Source of the DNA: Gnetum montanum
Lineage: Eukaryota; Streptophyta; Gnetopsida; Gnetales; Gnetaceae
NCBI GenBank assembly: GCA_015680685.1
Contig: MNCI01013594.1
Location: 4,623-54,418 of the forward strand
Length of the DNA stretch: 49,796 nucleotides
Direction: 5' to 3'
In this document: positions 41,943 through 49,796 of the stretch, in pieces
How the letters are laid out: every line of letters begins with the position of its first letter
Numbering within the stretch: position 1 is the first letter of the stretch
The notes under the pieces: model-generated
Database searches by the model: none
Told to the model about the DNA's origin: nothing
Seen by the model: only the letters and a program-made list of their open reading frames with translations
Translations under genes and position numbers: made by a program

Positions 41943-42665
41943 TCACATAGCGTTCTTTTGAGCACTTGTCAAGTATTGTGGAGGTTCATCTCTTAGAAGG
42001 TACTCATTTATGTCATCGTACCATTCTTTTACATGTGTTGTACTAATGGATGCTATAGGCATTTCATCACATGTATTAATTATAGGTTCAGCGCAACTTG
42101 TTATAAAGCTTGGCAATGCATGGAACATTTCGAGTATCATGTTTAAGGCTAGTGTGGCAAGTGCATCAGCAATAGTGTTTTCGCTTCTAGGGACGTGTTG
42201 TATATCCACTTCTACTAGTTGCCTCACCAAATGTTTGGTCAAATCACAATACGGTTGCAAATGGAGAGCTTTGCATGTGTAAACCTCAATGACTTGATTA
42301 ATGACTAATTGTGAATCCCCTTGAAGTACAAGGCATGGGATTCTTGAAGTTAACACTGCTTGAAGGCCTTGAAGGAGACCTTCGTAGTCTGCCATGTTAT
42401 TGGTGCAAGGAAAGGTTAATCGGTAGGTGAAGGGTTGGATTTCTCTGGAGGGGTATGTTAAAATGACCGTAGCACTTCCTCCTTGGGAGGTTGAGGCTTC
42501 ATCGAAGTAGAGGATTGCCTCGTAGTTATCAAATACGGTGTCTACACTATTAACATTTTCATTTGGGAATTTGGGGTTTATTGTAGTTTGATCGTGCGTC
42601 GATGAGATGGTTAGTTGTGTGACTACTGCTTGACCTTTTGTGGAAGATTGAGCGACATAGTGCAA
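41943..42665 (-). CDS. Element D second RNase H (RVT_3/archaeal-type), open over 240 codons
   Basis: This is the longest uninterrupted frame in the window. The RNase H motifs are in order: ILYFDEASTSQGGSATVIL (first Asp, residue ~54), NNMADYEGLLQGLQAVL (the position of the catalytic Glu of AEY is Asp), LVLQGDSQLVINQVIEVY (second Asp), and SENTIADALATLALNM (third Asp). It lies between the canonical RNase H and the integrase, the arrangement known for Tat-lineage elements. The C-terminal 65 residues (EWYDDINEYLLRDEPPQYL) lead into the integrase. The frame is part of the pol polyprotein, not an independent gene; upstream and downstream stops delimit it. Confidence 0.8.
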   Translation of the reverse strand: MHYVAQSSTKGQAVVTQLTISSTHDQTTINPKFPNENVNSVDTVFDNYEAILYFDEASTSQGGSATVILTYPSREIQPFTYRLTFPCTNNMADYEGLLQGLQAVLTSRIPCLVLQGDSQLVINQVIEVYTCKALHLQPYCDLTKHLVRQLVEVDIQHVPRSENTIADALATLALNMILEMFHALPSFITSCAEPIINTCDEMPIASISTTHVKEWYDDINEYLLRDEPPQYLTSAQKNAM

Positions 42666-43076
42666 GTCAAACTCTGCGATCCTCGCTTTCCACCTGGCTA
42701 ACCTACTTAACTCATAGGTGTTATTAGTGATGGTGCAGAGTACATTATCCTTGCAAATGATGTAAACTTGATTGCAGAAGAGATAATGCTACCATTTCTT
42801 CAAGGAGAAGATGAGGGTGAGGCATGATTTTTCTACATCATTGTATCATTGTTCATAGGCTATTAAAGCGTGGCTTAGATAATACACAAGGATCTCAGCT
42901 CCATCTTGACGTTTTTGACAAAGCATGGATGCAATGGAGAAACTGGAAGTTGCAAGATAGATGTAGAAAGGTTTATCACTTTGTGGAGGATAAAGAGTTG
43001 GTAGTTGAGCCAACTCTTGTTTTATGTTCTCGAACACTTCTTGGCATTGTTGAGTCCATTGGAAATGTACATTCTT
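42666..43076 (-). pseudogene. Element D RNase H / connection
   Basis: The segment reads FYIYLATSSFSIASMLCQKR, then ILVYYLSHALIAYEQ (42846-43037). After a stop it continues DVEKSCLTLIFSLKKW-like residues and TYELSRLARWKARIAEFDLH near 42680-42740. This is the canonical RNase H following RT in Ty3/Gypsy. The first Asp of the domain (usually in the YLDTS/YIDAS-type motif) is Ala here (YLATS). Stops occur at 42846 and near 42790. Confidence 0.7.
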
Positions 43077-44247
43077 TCATAATAGATGTTGCATAGGACT
43101 CAACTTATTCTTCAGCCTTTCGATAAAGCGCCTGATGTATTGTAGTCTACCTTGGAGGCCACGTAGTTCGGTAAGGTTTCTTGGTGGCTGCATATTGGTT
43201 ATTGCTTTAACCTTATCGGGGTCTACCCGTATCCCTATTTTAGAGACTAGGAAGCCAAGCATTTTGCCTGTTTTAACACCAAAGACACACTTCTTTGGGT
43301 TAAGCCTAAGGTCATATTTGAGATAACGTTTAAGCACTAGGTCTAGATCTTTTTCATGTTGTTCAATTGTTTTAGATTGGACCGCGATGTCGTCAACATA
43401 ATCATTGAGAAAATTGAGCATGTAATCACTAAATATGTATGTCATTGCTCACTAATATGTGGCACCTGCATTTTTAAGATCAAATGGCATCATCGTATAA
43501 CAAAATGTGCCCCAAGGTGTCATGAAAGTTGTCCTAATTTGATGTTTTGGATTGATTCTTATTTGATTGTATCCTAAAAATCCATCCATGAAGGACAATA
43601 GTACATGCCCAGAAATCATGTCAATAAGTTGATCAATGCTAGGTAATGGGAAATCATCCTTTATAGTGGCTACATTGAGATTACGAAAGTCGATGCATAT
43701 GCATATACTACCATTCTTCTTAGGAACTACAACAATGTTTGATACTCAATCGAAATAATCGATGGCTCAGATGAAACCATCTTGGTATAGATTTTTGATT
43801 TCAGTGCAGACTGCTAATGCCACTTTGGGTCTAACCTTTCGTGCTTTTTGCTTTACTAGTTTAATTTTTTCATCAAGAATAATGTTGTGTTGGATGATTT
43901 GGGGGTCTAGTCCCGACATGTCTATATATGACCATGCGAACATTTTTATGTAGTCTTTTAACACCTGAGTGATGTCAACTACAAGATGTGAGTAATTTCA
44001 AGGTTCTGGCTTCATCATTGACTGTGGTGATGGGGATTTCAACCAGAGGATCTTCAATGATATTGTTAGCTTCTAGATCTAGAGTTTTAGCCACATTTTT
44101 AGGCCATTCTGATGTTTTTTAAGTGGAGGCTATCAAATTGGTATAGGTGGATGGATTTAGATCCAAGGATTCTAGGTTGATCACTCTTTTTACATCTCCG
44201 TATGATCCACTGAGAGACAATGTTGAGAGGATGTTGTTGGTGGCCAT
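43077..44247 (-). pseudogene. Element D reverse transcriptase
   Basis: The upstream part starts near 44247 (MATNNILSTLSLSGSYGDVK) and holds MSGLDPQIIQHNIILDEK (about 43860-43915) and KARKVRPKVALAVCTEIKNL. The palm has VVPKKNGS (near 43720), IKDDFPLPSIDQLIDM (near 43630) and MDGFLGYNQIRI (near 43560). The catalytic YVDD is intact (43389-43400). The thumb includes VKAITNMQPPRNLTELRGLQ (about 43165-43225). The stretch 43077-43445 is open over 122 codons. Stops interrupt near 43450 and 43750. Gag and protease do not follow upstream; the frame ends at about 44250. Confidence 0.8.
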
Positions 44248-44250
44248 GGT

Positions 44251-44860
44251 TCTCACTCCTGCTAATTAAAATGGGAGCGAAGTAAGAGACACTCCCTCGG
44301 CAGGAGAGTTATAAAGTGTAAACAAACATAGGATAATTAAATTATGTACTAACAAAATTAGGAGATGCGATCGAAGTCATGGTAGTTTAAGGCCATACCG
44401 GGCCATGTGTTGACTTGTTATTTGAACTGAGTGTATACACTATTTTAAAATTTTAAAATTTTTGACTTTTAAACTCTATATTTAAATTTTAAATTTTTGA
44501 GTGGACAATAAGGTTGTGGAGATTTTAAAGTTTTATGAAATTTTGTATTGTTTCCAAGTGTTTATACATGTTTATTTATTTATCGTTGTTGATTTTCTGC
44601 ACTTTCCTCCTCTTTTTGTAAGAAATTCTAGGCCTCATCCTCTGAGGTTGGAAGTTGGAATGACAAGGAAAGTTAGGCAAACACAAGGCAAAGATGGCTT
44701 GAACAGCATGTGTAATTAAAACAAGAAGAGGAACCAAAATAAAAGACCCAAAAATTAAATAAATAAAATAAAATAAAATAAATTACCAAGGGGGGGATAG
44801 AAAAGGGAATTTTGAAGAAGAAAGCCTCATTTCTATTAGCGTGAGTTGCTGGCAATTGGA
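44251..44860. other. Breakpoint region between elements D and E, no gene seen
   Basis: The minus-strand pol frame stops at 44247. What follows is AT-rich DNA with a TTTAAAATTTTAAAATTTT run near 44440-44465, a short T-rich stretch, and an AAATAAAATAAAATAAAA patch near 44757-44780. Neither LTR end nor gag/protease is recognisable. The change of strand from D to E lies somewhere here. Confidence 0.5.
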
Positions 44861-47581
44861 AGAACAACGTGACCTATCCAAAGTGTAGCATGAGCCAAGG
44901 TGTTAGCGTCAATGTGACTATGAAAGACAAGGGCAAGGGGAAGGCAACCAGGGGTAAGGAAAGAAAGCAGGCAGCCCTAACATTCGTGGAGGAGAGTGAA
45001 GAGCTCCTCCAACATCTCCCCCAAGTCAGGATTCCGATGTGGAATAAGGCCCTACACAAGTAAATTTTTTCACCCTAATTTTTTTCTAGTATTTTTGCAA
45101 GTAGTGTTACCTAGGGTGAGAGTTTGTGCTTGGGATTTTGGGTTTTGGGATTGCAAGCTTGGATGAACGTGAGTTTGGGGCATGAGTGCATGGGTTGGAT
45201 TTTTGGTTTCTTTGGCGTTTTGGCTATAGGGTTTCTGGGTCGCAAGGTTTGTGGATGTAGCATGACTAAAAAAAAAATTTCTGACTTTGGGGCTAGGGTA
45301 GCGTGATTTGAAAATTTTGGATTTTTGGAAAAATTTTCTAGTCTCGGAAGGTAGTATGACTACAAAGATGTTAGAAATTTGGGGAACTCAACATGACTAC
45401 AATTTTGAATCTCGTCGTGACTGAAATTTTGAATTTCAGCGTGCCTGCAATTCCTTGGTTTCAGTGTGACTATAAAAGATTTGGTTTTTTAGCCCCTAAA
45501 TAGTGTAGTTTTGCAACTTTTTGAGTTTTTTCCTTGGGACAGCGTGACCATGAATTTTCAGTTTCTTTCTTGGGCAGCGTGACTGTATTTTTGAATTTTC
45601 AATCCCAGGGCAGCATTTGACCTATAAATTTTGGGCAAACAGCATGACCTACAAATTTTTGATTCTGGGAAGGTCAACATGACTACAAAGATGTTAGAAG
45701 GAACTCAGCATGACTGTAAAAGATTTGGATTTTTAGAAGAGGCCGCATGACTTGCAAATTTCTGCCTAGGGCACCTTGACTGCACATTTTGGATCTTTGC
45801 CCACGACATGAATGTGGACAAATGGTAGAAGTGAAACGAATGTAGATGGAGAGGGTTTTTTTCACCAAGAAAGGTCTCACAAGTGCCAGAGAAAGAGGCA
45901 TTATGAGTGGTTGGCTAGCCCCAGCGTGTGTTGGAAATACCTATTCCCCTTGGCAATGTGATTGCCAGTCCCTGTAGGACGCTAGCATGAGTGTTGGGGA
46001 CAAAGGTCACACTGCATAAGCTACTGGTGGGGTTGAAAGTCCCAACGTGACTTGGTCGCAGGGGTGCATGACTTAGTCATGGGAAGACCTATTCTCTTTT
46101 CTATTTTGGCTTGCTATATGATTGCTAAGTTATGGATAGTGATTGTAAGCACTTAGCATGAGTGTTTGAGGGAGGACTGCATGACTTTGTTGGAATAACC
46201 TTCTACTATGAGTTGCCTTTGAGAGGTTGTGGTGTGAGTGTCTTGTCTTCCTTGCTTTGAAAAATAATTTGCCAAGATGTTCAATGATTTCTAAATTTTA
46301 TATTATTTATTATTTTTGGGATTAATGATTTAAACATGGATTTACTTTGAAACCGATTTCAATGTACCCCAGTAAGCNTGAGCCCAGCATGAGTTGCCAA
46401 AAGTTGCCTAAATCTAAGCAAAAATAGGCTCAAATTCATCATGCAGGTCGTGCTTAAGGTTAGGTAGTAGTTACAAGTCTTAAGGGTGGAATTTCAACAC
46501 AAAACACATCATTTTTGGTCATGCACGCTAAGGTGATGCTGAGCTCATGTTGAGGTCATGCTGGCAGCGTAAGTCTGGTGTGAGCACTGGTCATGACCAA
46601 GAAAAAGGACTTCAGATGCATGCTGAGGGCATGCTAGGACAAGATCAATGCACACTGGCAACTTTGGTGAAGCAAAAACATATTCAGCAGTAGTCAGTCC
46701 GTAGATTTAGAAATTCCAAGTGAGCTGGAGGCAAATGCTCTTGTTGTACATTATCAGTCATTGTAAATTTGTCACATTTATGAGTTGGTCAAGCTCTTAC
46801 ACTACAGATTGTACATGCTTCTATGAGTGTAAGCTAGCTTGCACAACCTAAAACAGATTGTAAGATACAGTGTATCTAGTCTAGAATGTAGTCTGCCCAT
46901 GTACACCTGTCATGCAATCCATTTTTCTCTCATCTCATAGCCATTGATCTCATTCACAAATCCTACTCCCAAGCCTAGAAAAATGTATAAATACCCTGTT
47001 CATTGACATAAAGGAGGGTGGAAATTTTGCAAAACAGGACAACCTAAAGAGAATTGACTAGCAACCTTGGACGTTTGAGCGCATGTGATCCCTAGCACTT
47101 GAGCATCTGTAAACACTTCACCCTTCATCCCGGGGCTTGACGCTTGATCTGCCATCTATAGACATAGCTACGTTTTGACTGGTGCACTTTATTCTCTAAA
47201 TCAATACAATATAGTCTATTGCCTTCCATTGCACTATTTACATTATTGTAGTTCATTGTACTGTTTACATTATTCTGGTTCATTTTACTGTTTACATTAT
47301 TTTGGGTCATTGCTTTACATTTTCATCATTATGGTATGTTCTTACGTTACATCTACACTTCGTTTACATATTCGTCTTACGTTTGTTACGATAACCCTAG
47401 CGCAAGCCATAGCTTACGCTCGGGGAAGTCCTTGGTTGATTTGCGTGCAGACCATCCATGGCAATCTACCTTCATTTTTCCAGCCTTGCCCTCATGCGAA
47501 GGCAGGTTCAGCTGTATCTCTTAGCATATCTTTTGGTGTTCGTTTTCCTCTAGCCTTACGCCAATGATTTTGGATGGTACA
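44861..47581 (+). repeat. 5' LTR of element E (start not fixed)
   Basis: The right end is certain: ...TTGGATGGTACA (47581) is followed by a primer site. TATAAATA is at 46986-46993, and the alignment with the element D LTR runs back to about 46440. Further left, 45250-46210 carries many copies of an AGC(A/G)TGACT word also found in the D LTR, suggesting the LTR exceeds 2 kb. The ORF 44869-45063 (MTYPKCSMSQGVSVNVTMKD) includes the same words and is probably not a gene. A single N stands at 46378. Confidence 0.6.
45258..46200 (+). repeat. Scattered array of an AGC(A/G)TGACT(A)CAAATTTT word
   Basis: Examples: AGCATGACTA near 45260, AGTATGACTACAAA near 45352, AACATGACTACAATTTT near 45390, CAGCGTGACCATGAATTTT near 45539, CAGCGTGACTG near 45578, CAGCATGACCTACAAATTTT near 45641, AACATGACTACAAA near 45676, CAGCATGACTGTAAA near 45706. 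At least 15 are present with irregular spacing of about 20-60 bp. Confidence 0.7.
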
Positions 47582-47586
47582 GAAAT

Positions 47587-47602
47587 TGGTGCTAGAAGGA
47601 GG
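47587..47602 (+). promoter_or_regulatory. Candidate primer binding site of element E
   Basis: TGGTGCTAGAAGGAGG starts five bases after the LTR end (CA at 47581). The TGG start fits pairing with the CCA end of a tRNA. It is not the tRNA-Asp type of A and C. I cannot name the tRNA with confidence. Confidence 0.55.
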
Positions 47603-47813
47603 ATGAACTTTTTTTTCATCCCGATAAAAATGTTGATTTCGTTACCTTTCATGCGTAGTGCAGATCAGGTGTATAACGTAGGCTTAGCTTGCTTAAACCA
47701 TACCAATCTGTTCACGATTGAATTAAATCCTTGTAAAAATTTTACGTTGCTACCAATGCAATAAATTCCATAATAGCTACTAAAAATATTAAGAGCAGTG
47801 TGCACACATTATG

Positions 47814-47985
47814 AAAACCCAACGCAACATACACACACTGCAAAGCCCAACGTTTCGAAAATCTAAAACAACATACCCTACAAAACCCAATGCAGCGTAT
47901 ACATGCTGTAAAGCCCAATGCTGTGAAATTCCGAAACAACATACCCTACAAAATCCAACACAGCGTATACACACTGCTGCACATG
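47814..47985 (+). repeat. 68-bp tandem repeat in the element E leader (about 2.5 copies)
   Basis: AAACAACATACCCTACAAAA occurs at 47866 and 47934. Each is followed by CCAA(T/C)(G/A)CAGCGTATACA and a GCTG end. A shorter related unit starts at 47814 (AAAACCCAACGCAACATAC). Confidence 0.8.
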
Positions 47986-48210
47986 TTTAGCGTACACACG
48001 CTGTGCATGCACATCACTCACACATGCTATGTTGCGTTGCGCTTACGTTGCACGTATGCTGCACTTGCATACGCTACGCACAAGCTAGCGTATGCACGTT
48101 CAGGTTGCGCTCACACTAACGTTCACACCCGCCTTGCTCAAGCTCAGCTTGCATATGCATGGCTTGCTCAAGCTTAGCTTACATACGTTGCTTACACACA
48201 TTCAGCTAAT
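47986..48210 (+). repeat. Alternating TGC/ACG-rich leader patch
   Basis: The stretch is dense in GCGTA, TGCA and CACG words. Near its end GCTTGCTCAAGCT(C/T)AGCTT occurs at 48133 and 48163 (period 30). The ORF 47890-48177 is low in complexity (YAALAYATHKLAYA; LAQAQLAYAWLAQA) and not credible as a gene. Confidence 0.6.
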
Positions 48211-48226
48211 CAAGCCAGTTACACAC

Positions 48227-49796
48227 ATGGAATCTTCTCAAATCAAAGCAGCATTGCCATTTTTTGACCTTAATGCCGAAATCTCAAATCCTATGACTGC
48301 AACTGAACCCATAGTCACCATTGGATAGATGAACCCTCAAGGGCCAACTCACCAGTCACTTAGGTTACAAGGCAAGGACCCCGCATATACAATTCTCACC
48401 CCGGAACAATACAACTTCATCTGTGTAAAGATCCAAGCATTGATTGCACGGAAATGAAAGCAAAACGACATTATGAACTCATCTATAAGGGAGGCCATAA
48501 CTTTACCCCCTCAGCATATGATGTGATTCCCCTCTCTAAATCCCATCATGAACTCATATCCCAGCTCCTCATGGCAAGGAATCAAACCTTGCAGCAACCC
48601 ACCGTAGAGCCTCAAAACGGAGACGATGAAGTGGCTCAATCCAAACATGGGGATTCATACCACACTCTCAATCCTCATACTTACGCAAACCCATTATTCC
48701 ACCCTTTCATGGGGGAGACTATGCCTCTTCATGCATTTACAAGAACTTAAGTACCCATTTCTCAATGACCAACACCCAATTCGATATGCCCATCCCTATT
48801 ATTCCTCAGGCTACTACTTTACCCTCCCTCTCACAAGGACAATCCCAACAACTCCCCTCTCAAGCTAATATGGGAGCGACCTTCCAACCCCAAATAATTA
48901 GGATGCCATCTGTGATACCTGCTTCTACATCTACTCATTATATACCACGAGTGCAAATCCAAGGAACACCCCTCACTACTTCAACTTAACAGGTTCAGGG
49001 TATTTCCTCACAACTTGTAACTGGGCAATGGCCCGCACCTGTCATTCAACAACATCAACCTACTCACTCTAGCATACCACCCATTGTAATCCCATCTATG
49101 AATGTCTCTCAAATACAACCACCAACAACCCTATAGTCATCTTTCCCACAAATTACACAACAATCTAACTATCAACACGCACAATCTAACCAACCAACCG
49201 GTCCACCTAGTGCTCAAGAATGGGCAGATGCTAGAAAGATGATGCAAGCGTTAACCGATGCAGTAAAGTACCTTAAGATCGTAAACACTGAAGAATTCAA
49301 GGTGTTGGACTTCTATTAAGATGATCCGATTAGCTCTTCAATGCCACCATTGACTTTACCAAAAGGAATTTCATTGCCGCAATTGACCAAGTATAATGGA
49401 GAGGGAGACCCAAATGCTCACCTAGTGACATTCCAATTAGAGTGTCTCTTACTTCAAGTATGGCCTTATGCAATCCTGCGTGTGTTCGCCATGTCCTTAA
49501 CTAGAAAAGCCTTAGACTGGTACTAAGCCTTACCCTATAACTCCATATCCTCTTTAGAGGATTTGTTACATCAATTCGTTACCTGTTTTGAGTATAACCT
49601 GAAGTCGGAAGCCACACTAGATAGTCTAATAAAAATAAAACAAGTTCCATTGGAGCCAGTACAAAAGTTCATCCAAAGATGGAGTGCTGCCCTTAACGAA
49701 CTTCATGAGCCTATCCTGGAAACATATTTACTCACAATCCTCAAAGGAACCGTGAATGATTTTGTTAAGTCAAAACTCTATTATCTGAACGCTCGC
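48227..49796 (+). pseudogene. Element E gag (partial, several stops)
   Basis: The start at ATG 48227 reads MESSQIKAALPFFDLNAEIS, then a TAG at 48326. The frame continues with QGPTHQSLRLQGKDPAYTIL and TPEQYNFICVKIQALIARK before a stop. A Pro/Gln-rich linker follows (48600-49190). From about 49200 one frame runs to the window end with two stops: AQEWADARKMMQALTDAVKY, LPQLTKYNGEGDPNAHLVTF, SLTRKALDWY, SISSLEDLLHQFVTCFEYN, LKSEATLDSLIKIKQVPLEP, VQKFIQRWSAALNELHEPIL. This is the Retrotrans_gag domain (capsid helices). The zinc knuckle is beyond the window. The product would assemble particles; stops at 49317 and 49525 make this copy defective. Confidence 0.85.

Larger units (their letters stand above)
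37698..44250 (-). mobile_element. Element D: 3' half of a Tat-like Ty3/Gypsy element
   Basis: Minus-strand order: RT, RNase H, second (archaeal-type) RNase H, integrase, a tandem-repeat region, then the 3' LTR ending at 37698. Gag, protease and 5' LTR are missing; the reading breaks at about 44250. The presence of two RNase H domains in pol is characteristic of the Tat lineage. It is not closely related to A/B/C by protein, LTR or spacer. Stops and an integrase core deletion make it inactive. Confidence 0.8.
44861..49796 (+). mobile_element. Element E: 5' half of a Ty3/Gypsy element (cut by window end)
   Basis: LTR, primer site, a repeat-rich leader of about 640 bp and gag are present in order. 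Protease and pol would lie outside the window. The LTR is related to that of element D, and the gag helix region is of standard Ty3/Gypsy type. Confidence 0.75.

Noticed and set aside
44869-45063. 64-codon ORF with a basic stretch
   Set aside because: It contains the same AGC(A/G)TGA words that fill the LTR; likely chance.
47890-48177. 95-codon ORF in the element E leader
   Set aside because: Low-complexity repeat translation upstream of the gag start; frame ends before gag.

Overview
The window looks like heterochromatic, repeat-packed nuclear DNA of a seed plant with a large genome. The evidence is nested, decayed Ty3/Gypsy LTR retrotransposons with tRNA-Asp-type primer sites, solo LTRs with target duplications, long AT-rich gene-free stretches, and no bacterial gene organisation. 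A gymnosperm is plausible but cannot be proved from the sequence. There is no convincing intact host gene.

Layout. 1-7614: element A, minus strand, Ty3/Gypsy of the Athila/Tat type. It holds integrase, RNase H, RT, a protease remnant, gag, primer site and 5' LTR; its 3' LTR lies outside the window. A 908-bp solo LTR with a GTGCC duplication (2873-3790) sits inside its RNase H/RT. 7615-13733: the only stretch that is not plainly retroelement. It holds a large inverted repeat (arms 8158-8957 and 9598-10335), a GC-richer island (about 10340-12290) with weak ORFs, and a tRNA-derived SINE-like unit (about 13068-13218). 13734-23205: element B, minus strand, with polypurine tract and a 3' LTR fragment on the left. 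Its gag is abruptly joined on the right to an LTR of opposite orientation, and the whole is bracketed by 160-bp direct repeats. 23206-27378: AT-rich, no genes. 27379-32313: element C, plus strand, LTR-gag-protease, with a solo LTR (TSD ACAAT) inside its own LTR. 32314-32657: an opposite-strand LTR running into a 402-N gap (32658-33059).

33060-36340: a minus-strand gene-like unit. It has an LTR-type promoter with a palindrome, a 226-bp leader intron, and one ~918-codon reading frame with about 18 in-frame stops and no frameshift. The product is a helical/coiled-coil protein I do not recognise; this is the most unusual object here. 36345-37697: 3' spacer of another B-type element. 37698-44250: element D, minus strand, with 3' LTR, a tandem array, integrase, dual RNase H and RT. 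About 44250-49796: element E, plus strand, with LTR, primer site, repeat-rich leader and gag, cut by the window end. D and E carry related LTRs and complementary halves of a retrotransposon in opposite orientations, as if one element had suffered an internal inversion.

Function. Nothing here appears able to encode a working element. Catalytic residues are lost mainly by G-to-A/C-to-T changes, large internal deletions occur at short homologies, and most LTRs are solo or truncated. The picture is methylation-driven decay plus illegitimate and LTR-LTR recombination. All assignments were made by eye; no search was run.
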